This document shows, one piece after another, positions 32,648-41,304 of a DNA stretch of 64,000 nucleotides. The notes beneath the pieces are model-generated. The model ran no database searches and was not told where the DNA came from. It saw only the letters and a program-made list of their open reading frames with translations. The translations under genes and the position numbers were made by a program. Position 1 is the first letter of the stretch; the number at the start of each line of letters is the position of its first letter. The stretch is taken from contig JAFVCA010000027.1 in assembly GCA_017479705.1 (NCBI GenBank), forward strand, positions 1-64,000, in the 5' to 3' direction. The stretch is from Bacteroidales bacterium. GTDB lineage: Bacteria; Bacteroidota; Bacteroidia; Bacteroidales; P3.

Positions 32648-34147
32648 TTAAAAGGGATTGACGCATGCAATCTTGACGAGCTGCTGTTTGTTGCCGGAGG
32701 AGAGGAGCACCACATAGTGGCCGGGCTCTTCGAGACGGTGGGTGCTGCCCGCTAAGGCACTGCGGGAGACTTCGAGGAAGCTGATGTCCTCCTTGCCGTC
32801 GGGGCCGAGAGTCCATACATTGAGCGTACCCTTGCTCTTGAAAGGCGTGAAAATCTTGTATGGCTTGGTAAGCGGGAACCCGATGTTGCTGATGTGGTCC
32901 ACCCACGCCAGCATGATGCCCGTGGGCGTGGCCATCCAGCGGTGGTCCAGATAGTCGCGCTGATCCCACGATGTGTTGCCATTGAAGCGGCGTACGGTGG
33001 TCCATTTGACCTTCCCGTTGCGGTCCACGCGCATCACCATCATGCCCATGCGCTGCTGGGCTACGGGGACATTGTTCAGCGTGGTCCTCCACTGCTGGTC
33101 CACCATCAGGTAGGCGCCGTCGGCATCGGCAATGCACTGCGAGATTTGGCCGAACTGCACCCAAAAGTGGCGTTGCTTGCTTGTCTCCTTCTCGTTGGTG
33201 AGGCGGTTGACCTCGTAGAGGGTGAAGGGGTGCTGCTCGACCGTGAGCTTCTGGGAGGCGATGTTGTAGCAGTAGATGTTGATGGCATCGACGTTGGAGC
33301 CGATGGGCATGACGGAGTGGTTCTCCTTGCGGACGGCAGCGGCAATGAGGATATTGCCATCGCCATAGCGCAGCAGTGCCTTGTCCATGATGAGGTCCGA
33401 TTCAGGCAGGGCAAACTCCACGTGGAGCTCCTGGGTGCCGTCCACAATGGTAAAACGGGCTATATTGTCATCAGTGACGGTGCGCCCCCTGCGCCGCCCG
33501 GTGGTGGTGAGCCGCCCCAGCGTGTAGAGCACCACATCGCCGGAGTCGGTGACATAGACATTGCTGAAAACGGCTTCGGAGCAGTTGTGGGTCCAGTAGG
33601 GTTTCAGCTCGTGGTCGTAGAGGCCCACCTTGACCTCGGTGCCTTGGACCCCCCTGTTCGCCACAGCGACACCCGCCAGCAGCTTGCCATCCGCCGAGAC
33701 ACCCATGCCGAAAGCAAACTCGTCGCCCTTCTGGCCGGGATAGTGGGCAAGCATTGCGGGGCCCCCAACAGGGTTGAGGGAGGTGCGGTCGCGCCGGTCG
33801 CGATAGACGGAGAGCGCCGTGTCGGAAATGGCGACCTGGAGCAGGTCGATGTGGGGGCCATTGATGTAGCCGCCGTAGCAGGAGACATCGCCCGTGTTTT
33901 GCAGCGGGACGGTGGCCTGCTCCTTCATCTCCCCGTCGTAGCAGACCAGCTCCATACGGTTTTTGAGGCGGCCACCATACTGCACCAGCACCGTGCCGAG
34001 GCTGTCGCTGCCGATGAACTGGGGGATGCCCTTTTTGGTGATGCCCTTGACGGTGGGCAATGGGTCGAAGGAGATGGACTGGGCCCGTCCGCCCTCAGCA
34101 AACAAGAGCCCGAGCACCAGCAATAAAAAGATTCTATAATAGTTCAT
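32648..34147 (-). CDS. Secreted propeller-like protein of unknown function
   Basis: 499 residues from ATG 34147; the 19 residues upstream lie in repeat sequence and precede the signal peptide (Y-Y-R-I-F-L-L-L-V-L-G to R-A-Q). The rest is beta-rich with repeated aromatic/glycine strand patterns (V-V-L-Y-T-L-G-R, G-A-Y-L-M-V-D, G-H-Y-V-V-L-L), suggesting a propeller. I recognise no family or catalytic motif. It sits four-base-coupled after the beta-barrel gene 34201-34893 in its long ORF form, but the ATG chosen leaves a 53-base spacer. Probably periplasmic or secreted. Confidence 0.6.
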   Translation of the reverse strand: MNYYRIFLLLVLGLLFAEGGRAQSISFDPLPTVKGITKKGIPQFIGSDSLGTVLVQYGGRLKNRMELVCYDGEMKEQATVPLQNTGDVSCYGGYINGPHIDLLQVAISDTALSVYRDRRDRTSLNPVGGPAMLAHYPGQKGDEFAFGMGVSADGKLLAGVAVANRGVQGTEVKVGLYDHELKPYWTHNCSEAVFSNVYVTDSGDVVLYTLGRLTTTGRRRGRTVTDDNIARFTIVDGTQELHVEFALPESDLIMDKALLRYGDGNILIAAAVRKENHSVMPIGSNVDAINIYCYNIASQKLTVEQHPFTLYEVNRLTNEKETSKQRHFWVQFGQISQCIADADGAYLMVDQQWRTTLNNVPVAQQRMGMMVMRVDRNGKVKWTTVRRFNGNTSWDQRDYLDHRWMATPTGIMLAWVDHISNIGFPLTKPYKIFTPFKSKGTLNVWTLGPDGKEDISFLEVSRSALAGSTHRLEEPGHYVVLLSSGNKQQLVKIACVNPF

Positions 34148-34149
34148 CT

Positions 34150-34200
34150 TGATTGAATATGTTAATGTGAAATGAGTGAGTCGCGTTTTAATTTTTAATT
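34150..34200. repeat. AT-rich interspersed spacer repeat, copy 3
   Basis: Variant of the 29358 repeat (GTTAATGTGAAATGAGTGAG then TCGCGTTTTAATTTTTAATT), filling the spacer between two minus-strand genes. Confidence 0.55.
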
Positions 34201-34893
34201 TCATTTGATAAACTTGTAGCCGATGCCAACCGTCAGGCTGTAGACCGGGCCGTGGCGTTCCTCCGCCCAGCCAAACGGAACATGCACCCTGGCCGTGGCA
34301 GTGGTGTAGAAATTGTCATTGAGGTAATAGTTTACGCCCGCGGCTGCACTGAACCCCGCCTCAAAGCCGAACGAAGGTTTACTGGCAGAGCTTTGGGGCG
34401 TGCCCTCCTGGCCCGACGTCTTGTCGACAGGCGTCACCGTGGAAGAACCGCCGACAAGGAGATTCTCATACAGCCCCACAGAGACAAACGGAGACACCTG
34501 CTCCGTAATATAGTATCCCGCCAGCAGACGGACATCCACGCAGGTAGACCACGAGCTGACATCGTGGCGCAGCCAATTATTAGCCGAAGTGGTTTGCCGC
34601 CCGTCGAGCGTGTAATGGATACGGGAACGCAGGTAGTTGAACTCCGCCTGATGGCCCACCACCCAGTGGGTGCCGACAGCCTTCTCGCCCGCGTAGTGCA
34701 GGGAGGCGGCTATGGGGAGGCTCTGATGGACGTCGAAAGCATCGGCGGAGAGAGCCGGAGTAATATAGGCCGAGCCCACGCTCAGGCCGAAAAGCTCGTC
34801 GCCCGTCCAGATGACAGGAGTGGGAGCCGGACGGAACTGCGCCGAAGCCATTCCGCCACAAAAAACCAAAATCAGCAAGACAATATATTTCAT
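34201..34893 (-). CDS. Outer-membrane beta-barrel protein
   Basis: 230 residues: signal peptide (K-Y-I-V-L-L-I-L-V-F-C to A-S-A-Q), then alternating strands (L-F-G-L-S-V-G-S-A-Y-I, R-L-L-A-G-Y-Y-I, S-F-G-F-E-A-G-F-S-A-A-A-G-V-N-Y-Y-L) and the terminal strand V-Y-S-L-T-V-G-I-G-Y-K-F-I-K. Small barrel of the OmpW/PorT type by appearance. It is the first of a minus-strand group with the propeller-like protein and the M48 protease, hinting at a shared envelope function. Confidence 0.7.
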   Translation of the reverse strand: MKYIVLLILVFCGGMASAQFRPAPTPVIWTGDELFGLSVGSAYITPALSADAFDVHQSLPIAASLHYAGEKAVGTHWVVGHQAEFNYLRSRIHYTLDGRQTTSANNWLRHDVSSWSTCVDVRLLAGYYITEQVSPFVSVGLYENLLVGGSSTVTPVDKTSGQEGTPQSSASKPSFGFEAGFSAAAGVNYYLNDNFYTTATARVHVPFGWAEERHGPVYSLTVGIGYKFIK

Positions 34894-34951
34894 TTCGAAT
34901 TAAGGATTAAAAATGGATTCGTTCGTTGATTTACCCATCTACACATTCGGC

Positions 34952-35485
34952 TCACCGCCGCTGCACGGCTGTACAGTTGTAGACTTTCGCCCGCTTGTCG
35001 TAGACGACTTCCACACGGTAGCCCTTCAGCAGCATCTTTTTCACCCACTCCTTCACCTTGCCCTGATCGGCAGAGGGGAATTTGACCACGGGTTCTTCCC
35101 TCAGCGCTTTGAGCGGAGCCTGACTGCCCGAATGGTTGCTCCTGACAAGGGTGGTCGGAGTCCCTTTGTCATTAGCCGCCCGCTGCGTTTCGAAAAGGAC
35201 CATGTAGAGAAGCATGTCCAGGTCGGCGGAAGTGTGGATAGCCCTTTGGCTCTCCTGATTGTTGACGGAATACCTGATTACGCAGAGCGTATCCAGCACC
35301 TGATCAGGGTCGACAGGAGCCGGATTGTCAAGGTTCCAATACATCTCCGTGGCCATGTCGCTGACCACCGAACAGCTTGACATGCCAAGTGTGCAAAGAA
35401 GGATGGCTACGGCGGCGGTGCTGCCAAGAATATATTTTGTGAAGAATCGTTTCAACGTCTTAATTTTTATGGGGTTTTGCGTCAT
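34952..35485 (-). CDS. Putative lipoprotein of the ECF sigma operon
   Basis: 177 residues from ATG 35485, which overlaps the upstream gene by four bases. A basic N-terminus (K-I-K-T-L-K-R-F-F-T-K) precedes a hydrophobic segment ending M-S-S-C-S, a plausible lipobox. The C-terminal half (V-K-E-W-V-K-K-M-L-L-K-G-Y-R-V-E-V-V-Y-D) looks alpha/beta. No family recognised. It is the fourth gene of the sigma factor operon, so probably part of its regulon or signalling. Confidence 0.6.
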   Translation of the reverse strand: MTQNPIKIKTLKRFFTKYILGSTAAVAILLCTLGMSSCSVVSDMATEMYWNLDNPAPVDPDQVLDTLCVIRYSVNNQESQRAIHTSADLDMLLYMVLFETQRAANDKGTPTTLVRSNHSGSQAPLKALREEPVVKFPSADQGKVKEWVKKMLLKGYRVEVVYDKRAKVYNCTAVQRR

Positions 35486-35940
35486 TGAGTAAGTTGGTCT
35501 ATATGATGTTCGACAATGGCGTCGAACTGTTCCTCCGTGGTGATGTGGAAGATGCTGACACACCGCAGTGCGCGGGAGGCAGCGGCAACATGTATCGTGT
35601 CACGGAAGTCGACAGGATAGTTGAGGATACTGAGAATAATGTCGGGATTATCCAACACCTGCTGGAATTCTCCGTTGCCGTCGGGGACCTGGAAATCATC
35701 ACAGAGGCGGCTCCACCCTTCGGGCGTGGTGGCCTGCAGCAGGGTGAGGTCCACACGGAGCGTATCGTTCAGGGACTTGCCTTGGATGAAAGTGGCCTGT
35801 ATGCCAGGGAGGCTATGGTAGCGACGGTAGAACGTGCCGCAGCGGCTGTCGTCGACAGTGCGCGGCCAGTACTTGACCACCGCCCCGGCACCTACCACCA
35901 CGGCAAGGAGAATGAGAGATATGATCCAGCGGCGTTTCAT
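35482..35940 (-). CDS. Membrane-anchored protein of the ECF sigma operon
   Basis: 152 residues with one N-terminal membrane segment (W-I-I-S-L-I-L-L-A-V-V-V-G-A) and a soluble, probably periplasmic remainder. The segment Y-H-S-L-P-G-I-Q-A-T-F-I-Q-G-K is notable but matches nothing I know. Starts five bases after the gene upstream and overlaps the next by four, so translation is coupled. Confidence 0.6.
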   Translation of the reverse strand: MKRRWIISLILLAVVVGAGAVVKYWPRTVDDSRCGTFYRRYHSLPGIQATFIQGKSLNDTLRVDLTLLQATTPEGWSRLCDDFQVPDGNGEFQQVLDNPDIILSILNYPVDFRDTIHVAAASRALRCVSIFHITTEEQFDAIVEHHIDQLTQ

Positions 35941-35945
35941 AGATT

Positions 35946-36224
35946 CTATATGATGAGGTCGGCGGTGGCCATGGCATCGTGACGTTGGGCAAAGGAGGCC
36001 TCACTCGTGGCTTGGGCCATTGCCGGTGGAGCCGACTGCCAAAACACGCCTACCAGTAGGACCGCAGCAAACAGGGTGACAGCATAGTGCCGCAGGTCGG
36101 CACGGCGTGCCGTGCGGCCATACTCCTCGTTCACCTCGGCAAGCAACTGCTGCTCCACCTGGCGGCGCGTATGCCTCATGAGCATTTGCTCTATATCACT
36201 CTCATTGATGCTATTCGGTTTCAT
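35946..36224 (-). CDS. Short transmembrane protein, candidate anti-sigma factor
   Basis: 92 residues: a charged N-terminal ~45 residues with helical E-S-D-I-E-Q-M-L-M-R-H-T-R-R-Q-V-E-Q-Q, one membrane helix (Y-A-V-T-L-F-A-A-V-L-L-V-G-V-F-W), and a short periplasmic tail. Its start overlaps the end of the sigma factor gene by 14 bases. Position and topology fit a minimal anti-sigma factor holding the sigma at the membrane; no zinc anti-sigma motif is present, so this is inference. Confidence 0.6.
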   Translation of the reverse strand: MKPNSINESDIEQMLMRHTRRQVEQQLLAEVNEEYGRTARRADLRHYAVTLFAAVLLVGVFWQSAPPAMAQATSEASFAQRHDAMATADLII

Positions 36225-36729
36225 ATTGTTGGGTATATATATCTTTCAGTTTTGTCACAATGCGGCTCATGCGTTTGTTCAGTGTGTTGACCTTGACTCC
36301 GAGGCGTTCGGCAATCTCTATGTTGGAGTAGCCTTTGAAACGCTCCTGCAGCAGTTCCCTTTCGTCGTCCGTCAGGTGGGTCATCAGTTCTTCCAGCAGT
36401 TCGCGGTCGTAGTCGTCGTCCTGCGCAAGGTGTGCTGCTTCGGAGAGCGGCGCACTGCTGTCGATGCGGTGGCGGCGGATCTGCCTTACAAACACGGTGC
36501 GCATCACTCTTTGCAGCCATCGGTTGACTTGTCGCGGCGAGCTGTCGGCGTTCAGGCCGTCAATGTTCTCCCACACGGTGACGAATACTTCCTGCATCAT
36601 GTCCTCGGCGTCCTCACGACTGTTGCTGTGGCGGGCACAGTAGTGTTCGATGTGACGCCGGAAGGTGCGCAGCAATGCCACGTACCTCTCGTTGCGTTGT
36701 GTTTCTATGTCGTGATGTGCGTCACACAT
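36211..36729 (-). CDS. ECF-type RNA polymerase sigma factor
   Basis: 172 residues of the sigma-70 extracytoplasmic-function type. Region 2 has R-E-D-A-E-D-M-M-Q-E-V-F-V-T-V-W (about 38-53), and region 4 has L-T-D-D-E-R-E-L-L-Q-E-R-F-K-G-Y-S-N-I-E-I-A-E-R-L-G in short pieces with the helix-turn-helix V-K-V-N-T-L-N-K-R-M. It heads a tightly coupled four-gene minus-strand operon with three small membrane or lipoprotein genes. The signal and target promoters are unknown; the adjacent envelope genes are possible targets. Confidence 0.9.
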   Translation of the reverse strand: MCDAHHDIETQRNERYVALLRTFRRHIEHYCARHSNSREDAEDMMQEVFVTVWENIDGLNADSSPRQVNRWLQRVMRTVFVRQIRRHRIDSSAPLSEAAHLAQDDDYDRELLEELMTHLTDDERELLQERFKGYSNIEIAERLGVKVNTLNKRMSRIVTKLKDIYTQQYETE

Positions 36730-36897
36730 GTTTGCTGCATTAGAGCCACCCTGGGGCAGAAAAGTGACAGGGGAAACAAAAAAAACTTGGGGGCACGGAG
36801 ATGTGTATATATGCGGACATGCCGGCCATTGATAAATAAACGCTTAACGTGATTCGAATTGAGTCCTACTGTTCAAAGTCCCTGTGTACAGATAAGA
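36730..36897. other. Spacer upstream of the sigma factor gene
   Basis: About 170 bases, AT-rich toward the right. No clear TAnnTTTG box on the minus strand and no gene, which would fit an ECF-dependent promoter of unknown consensus. Confidence 0.35.
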
Positions 36898-36932
36898 GAA
36901 AAGCCGGGGTTGCGGAGTGCAGCCCCGGCTTT
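36898..36932 (-). terminator. Terminator after EF-G2
   Basis: A 10-bp stem (AAAGCCGGGG with CCCCGGCTTT) is followed on the minus strand by TCTCTTATC. It lies 50 bases past the EF-G2 stop. Confidence 0.8.
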
Positions 36933-36981
36933 GTGTGAGTGTCCCTGGGCGGCCGTGAGAATGGCCGCGAGGGTTGGGACG

Positions 36982-39114
36982 TTATTCCTCGTCGGCAGCA
37001 GCTTCCTCGTAGGCTTTGAGGAGGGCTTGCTGGACGTCGGTGGGTACGAGTTCGTAGGAGGAGAAGGTCATGGTGAAGGTACCGCGGCCGCTGGTCAGCG
37101 AGCTGAGGGCGGTGCAGTAGCGGTTCATCTCGGCTAAAGGAGCCTTGGCGCGGAGGGTGGTGTATTTGCCTTCGGCGTCCATGCCCATGACGATGGCGCG
37201 GCGGCCCTGGAGGTCGGTCATAACGCCACCCTGGCTCTCGGTGGGTACGGTGACGGCCACATCGTAGATGGGCTCCTTAATCTTGGGGCCAGCCAGCTTG
37301 AAGGCCTCACGGAAGGCGGTACGACCGGCAATCTTGAAGGCGGTTTCGTTACTGTCCACGGGGTGCATCTTGCCGTCGTAGATGTTGACGACGATGTCGC
37401 GGGCATAGGAGCCGGTCAGAGGACCCTGCTCCATCTTCTCCATGATACCCTTCAGGATGGCGGGCATGAAGCGTGCATCGATGGAACCACCGACAATACA
37501 GTTGTTGAAGATGAGCTTGCCGCCCCAGTCGAGGGTGTACTCCTGCGTGTCGCGGATGGGGTACTTGGTCTGGTTGGGCATGCCTTCATAGTAGGGCTCG
37601 ATGAGCATGTGCACCTCACCGAACTGGCCGGAACCACCGGACTGTTTCTTGTGGCGGTACATGGCTTCGGCGCTCTTGGTGATGGTCTCGCGGTAGGGGA
37701 CGTTGGGAGCGGTGAAGTTGACTGCCAGCTTGTACTGGTTTTCGAAGTACCACTTGACGGTGTTGAGGTGCAGTTCGCCCTGGCAGCCGAGGATGACCTG
37801 GCGCAGTTCGCGGCTGTTCTCAAGGGAGAGGCTGCGGTCGTAGGTGGAGAGGTCTTTGAGTGCGGCACCGACTTTTTCGTCGTCGTTGCTGTTGGCGGCC
37901 TTGACGGCTACGGTATAGATGGGGGTGGGGAACTCGATTTCGGCGACGGCGTCGTCGGTGTTCTTGGCAGTGGTGAGGGTGTGGTTGATCTTCACATCCT
38001 TCAGCTTGATGGTGCAGACGATGTCACCGGCACAGGCTTTCTCAACGCGCTGGCGGTTGCTGCCGCTGCACACGAGGACCTGGCTGACGCGCTCCTTGCT
38101 CTGGTTGCAGGCATTGACGACATCCTGGGCTTCGGCCAGTTCGCCGTCGTAGAGGCGGAGGTAGGTGATTTCACCGAGGTTCTTGTCCTTGGCGCTCTTG
38201 AAGGCGAAGGCGACGGTGGGGTTGGCGACGTCGCATTTCAGCTCCTTGCCGCCTTTGGTCTTCTTGGCTTCGGCCACCTCGCAGGGGGCGGGGACGTTCT
38301 GGCAGATGAATTCGAGCAGACGGTTGACGCCGAAATTCTCCTTGGCACTGGTGCAAAGGATAGGGAAGAGGTCGCGCTTGTCGATGGCGAGTTTGAGGGC
38401 TTTGGTGAGTTCCTCAGCGGTAAGGTCGCCGTTTTCGAAGTATTTCTCCATGAGTTCGTCGTCGGCAGCGGCGGCTTCCTCAACGAGGGCCATGCGCATC
38501 TCTTCGGCCTTGTCGGCATACTCGGCGGGGATGTCGGCCTCGGTGTATTTGCCGTCGGTGAAGGTGTACATCTTGTTGGCAACGATGTCAACAACTTGGT
38601 TGAAGCCAAGACCGGGGTTGGTGGGGAACTGGAGAACGGTGCACTTGCCACCGAAGAAGTCTTTCAGCTGGTTGACGCTGTCGTCGAAGTTGGCCTTTTC
38701 GGCATCGAGATGGTTGACGACAAAGATGAGGGGTGTTGCAAGCTTGGAGGCGTAGCGGTAGGCCACTTCAGTGCCCACCTCGACACCGCTCTGGGCGTTG
38801 ACGACGACGACGGCGGATTCCACCACACTGAGGGCTGCTGCGAGCTCGCCCTGATAGTCGGCGAAACCGGGAACATCGAGGATGTTCACCTTCTTGCCAC
38901 CGAATTCGGTGTACATAAGGCTGTTCTCTACGGAGTAGCCACGGTCGTGCTCAATGTCGCGATAGTCGCTGATGGTGTTCTTGGAATCCACGCTGCCGCG
39001 GCGGTTGATGAGGCCGCCACAGAATGCCATGGCCTCAGCCATGGTGGTTTTGCCCGATTTGGCACCGCCTACGAGGGCGATGTTGCGGATGTCGGTTGTC
39101 TGGTATACTTTCAT
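36982..39114 (-). CDS. Elongation factor G paralogue EF-G2 with altered GTPase motifs
   Basis: 710 residues with all EF-G domains: degenerate G1 loop G-G-A-K-S-G-K-T-T (residues 16-24), domain II, domain IV and V (G-G-S-G-Q-F-G-E-V-H, G-R-R-A-I-V-M-G-M). The G3 motif, normally D-T-P-G-H-V-D-F, is D-V-P-G-F-A-D-Y, so the catalytic histidine is a phenylalanine; G4 reads N-H-L-D instead of N-K-M-D. It thus resembles the Bacteroides EF-G2, reported to support translation without GTP hydrolysis during starvation. This is not the housekeeping fusA. Single gene with its own promoter and terminator. Confidence 0.9.
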   Translation of the reverse strand: MKVYQTTDIRNIALVGGAKSGKTTMAEAMAFCGGLINRRGSVDSKNTISDYRDIEHDRGYSVENSLMYTEFGGKKVNILDVPGFADYQGELAAALSVVESAVVVVNAQSGVEVGTEVAYRYASKLATPLIFVVNHLDAEKANFDDSVNQLKDFFGGKCTVLQFPTNPGLGFNQVVDIVANKMYTFTDGKYTEADIPAEYADKAEEMRMALVEEAAAADDELMEKYFENGDLTAEELTKALKLAIDKRDLFPILCTSAKENFGVNRLLEFICQNVPAPCEVAEAKKTKGGKELKCDVANPTVAFAFKSAKDKNLGEITYLRLYDGELAEAQDVVNACNQSKERVSQVLVCSGSNRQRVEKACAGDIVCTIKLKDVKINHTLTTAKNTDDAVAEIEFPTPIYTVAVKAANSNDDEKVGAALKDLSTYDRSLSLENSRELRQVILGCQGELHLNTVKWYFENQYKLAVNFTAPNVPYRETITKSAEAMYRHKKQSGGSGQFGEVHMLIEPYYEGMPNQTKYPIRDTQEYTLDWGGKLIFNNCIVGGSIDARFMPAILKGIMEKMEQGPLTGSYARDIVVNIYDGKMHPVDSNETAFKIAGRTAFREAFKLAGPKIKEPIYDVAVTVPTESQGGVMTDLQGRRAIVMGMDAEGKYTTLRAKAPLAEMNRYCTALSSLTSGRGTFTMTFSSYELVPTDVQQALLKAYEEAAADEE

Positions 39115-39210
39115 GTTGTTATTTATATTTTGTTATTATTCGTGTTTCGTAACCGTCAATGCAATTATTTATATACAAGTATCTTATGGAGCAATTACGT
39201 TCTTTTGCGC

Positions 39211-39234
39211 CAAAAATACCAAAGAGCAAAGATA
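39211..39234 (-). promoter_or_regulatory. Two candidate -7 boxes for EF-G2
   Basis: The minus strand reads TATCTTTG at 39227-39234 and TATTTTTG at 39211-39218, about 100 bases upstream of the ATG. Confidence 0.5.
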
Positions 39235-39298
39235 CAAATAAATTTCTAATTAGTAAAATAAATAAATTCAGAAAGCTGAATAATCTAAAAAAATGTAG

Positions 39299-39306
39299 TA
39301 TTTTTG
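39299..39306 (+). promoter_or_regulatory. -7 box for the flippase gene
   Basis: TATTTTTG 28 bases upstream of the ATG at 39335. Confidence 0.6.
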
Positions 39307-39334
39307 CACCTCGAAAACGAATTCTATTCGGTGT

Positions 39335-40873
39335 ATGGGAATCATTGCAAAGCAGAGTATCAAAGGGGCATTGGCCAATTATTTGGGGGTGCTGATAGGT
39401 GCCGTGACCACGTTCTTTGTGGTGACGGACTTGCTGACGCAGGAGGAGATTGGCCTTACCCGCGTGATGGTGGATGCGGCCATGCTCTTTGCTGGCTTGG
39501 CGCAGTTGGGCACTAATGCCTCCATCCTCCGCTTCTATCCCCGTTTCCGAACGGCGGAGAACCCCGAACTGCGCGACCACGGTTTCTTCGGATGGACACT
39601 GTTGCTGCCCGCTGTGGGGTTCGCTGTCCTGACGCTGCTGTTTTTTGTTTTCAGGGACAACATTGTGGACTATTATGCCGAGGACGCTCCCCTGCTGGTG
39701 GACTATGCCTACTTGCTGCTGCCGCTGACGTTCTTTGTGCTGTACATGACGGTGTTTGAGACTAATGCGAGTGTGCTGCTGCACATTGCGTTACCGAAGT
39801 TTGTGCGGGAGGTGGTGGTGCGCGTGCTGAACCTGGCGGCTTATCTGCTCTATGGCTACCGGGTGATTGGACTGGACTTGTTTGTGGTGCTGTTCTGCGG
39901 CTCCTATGCTGTGGCTGCGGCGGTGGACTTCGTCTATCTGCTGTCGTTGGGGCGCATCTCGTTCCGGCCTGACTGGCATTTTGTGGGAAGGGCCCTGCTG
40001 CGCGAGGTGGGGGTATACACACTGTTTATGACGGCGACGGTGCTGGCGGGGAACATCAAGTTGTTCAACTCTATCTTTATCGCCAAGGAGAGCTTAGCCG
40101 CTGCTGGGGTCTATACGATTGCGTGCTACATTGCCAATGTGGTGGAGATTCCTTACCGCTCGCTGGGGGCCATCTCCAGTCCCATCATCTCCTCCGCGGT
40201 GAGTGCGGGCAATCTACAGGAGGTGAACCGGCTGGGGCAGCAGGTCGCGTTGCACCAACTGCTGGTGGCGTGCATGCTGCTCTTCTTTATCTGGATGAAC
40301 TTGACGCCTCTGTTTGCCGTCATCCCCAACGGAGCCGACTATGTGTCCGGCATGGGCGTTGTGCTTTTTCTCGGCATGGCCAACATCCTCAATTCCACCC
40401 TCAGCATTGCCACAAACATCCTCAATTTCTCCAAGTATTTTGCCTTCTCGCTCCTCTTCATCTCGCTGCTTACTTTCTCGGCCATTGCGCTGAATGTCTG
40501 GCTCATCCCCCTGTGGGGCGTTACAGGCTCGGCGTGTGCCACGCTGGTGGCCTACGTGGTCTATTTTACACCATTGCTGACGCTGTTGTGGCGGAGGATG
40601 CGCGTGACGCTCTTCTGCCGCAAACAAGCCGAGGTACTGCTGCTGACCCTGGTGCTCTTCGGTCTCAACGGCCTGTGGGGCTGGGTGGTGAGTCCGCTGT
40701 TTGGGCTTATCGGTGGCGGAGTGTGGGTTGTGGTGCTGCAAGCGTTGGTGCGCACTGCCTTCTTTGCCGTGGTAGCGGTCTGGGCAGTGAGCCGCATGAA
40801 TATCTCGCCGGAAGTGAACAATCTCCTCGCCAAAATCCCGTTCCTGTCAACGCTGCACCGCCGCAGCCGATAA
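39335..40873 (+). CDS. Polysaccharide/lipid-linked oligosaccharide flippase (MATE/Wzx-like)
   Basis: 512 residues, almost entirely membrane helices (about 14), opening I-A-K-Q-S-I-K-G-A-L-A-N-Y-L-G-V-L-I-G-A, which is the usual start of polysaccharide biosynthesis (Wzx/MVF superfamily) transporters of Bacteroidota. A charged loop P-R-F-R-T-A-E-N-P-E-L-R-D-H follows the second helix. Such proteins flip undecaprenyl-linked sugars across the inner membrane. It is isolated from any glycosyltransferase cluster in this window, so its substrate cannot be guessed. Confidence 0.85.
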   Translation: MGIIAKQSIKGALANYLGVLIGAVTTFFVVTDLLTQEEIGLTRVMVDAAMLFAGLAQLGTNASILRFYPRFRTAENPELRDHGFFGWTLLLPAVGFAVLTLLFFVFRDNIVDYYAEDAPLLVDYAYLLLPLTFFVLYMTVFETNASVLLHIALPKFVREVVVRVLNLAAYLLYGYRVIGLDLFVVLFCGSYAVAAAVDFVYLLSLGRISFRPDWHFVGRALLREVGVYTLFMTATVLAGNIKLFNSIFIAKESLAAAGVYTIACYIANVVEIPYRSLGAISSPIISSAVSAGNLQEVNRLGQQVALHQLLVACMLLFFIWMNLTPLFAVIPNGADYVSGMGVVLFLGMANILNSTLSIATNILNFSKYFAFSLLFISLLTFSAIALNVWLIPLWGVTGSACATLVAYVVYFTPLLTLLWRRMRVTLFCRKQAEVLLLTLVLFGLNGLWGWVVSPLFGLIGGGVWVVVLQALVRTAFFAVVAVWAVSRMNISPEVNNLLAKIPFLSTLHRRSR

Positions 40874-41010
40874 TAGGGGATAATTGAAATTACCCCGTAG
40901 GGCTTTTCGCTCAGTAGGCAACAGCTTATTACCACGCTGATACCCCGTTCCAATTTTCACTTTTCAATTTTCACCTTTCAATTGCCCTCTCCCGTTCCTT
41001 GCGATTTGGG

Positions 41011-41047
41011 AATAAAGAAAAGAGACTCCACATCGGAGTCTCTTTCT
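41011..41047 (-). terminator. Terminator after tRNA-Cys
   Basis: A 9-bp stem (41021-41029 with 41035-41043) is followed on the minus strand by TTTCTTTATT. Confidence 0.75.
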
Positions 41048-41121
41048 TGGAGGTCGCTTCCGGATTTGAACCGGAGTAGCAGGTTTTGCAGACCTGTGCC
41101 TAACCCCTCGGCCAAACGACC
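41048..41121 (-). tRNA. tRNA-Cys (anticodon GCA)
   Basis: Minus-strand cloverleaf: acceptor GGTCGTT pairs with AGCGACC (one G-T), a long D arm starts GCCGAGG, anticodon stem CAGGT/ACCTG around loop CTGCAAA with anticodon GCA, T-arm CCGG-TTCAAAT-CCGG. The 3' CCA is encoded (complement of TGG at 41048-41050). The promoter is at 41145-41152 and the terminator directly downstream. Confidence 0.95.
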
Positions 41122-41144
41122 TTTTTTGTTGTCAAAATCGGGTG

Positions 41145-41152
41145 CAAAAGTA
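41145..41152 (-). promoter_or_regulatory. -7 box for tRNA-Cys
   Basis: The minus strand reads TACTTTTG 24 bases upstream of the tRNA 5' end. Confidence 0.6.
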
Positions 41153-41304
41153 CGAAGTTTTTCCCAATTGGCAAAATATTTTTTTATTTTTTAATGTGAC
41201 CATCTGGTTCTGTGACGCTTATTTATTCTGATGGAGTATGGAGGAGGCTTCTTTTTGGGGTTGTCGGGGAGTCGTTTTTTCGTTTTTTGGGGTGTGCTGC
41301 ACAT

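Noticed and set aside
37363-39249. 628-codon plus-strand ORF opposite EF-G2
   Set aside because: Shadow ORF; the minus-strand EF-G2 has all domains and its own promoter and terminator.
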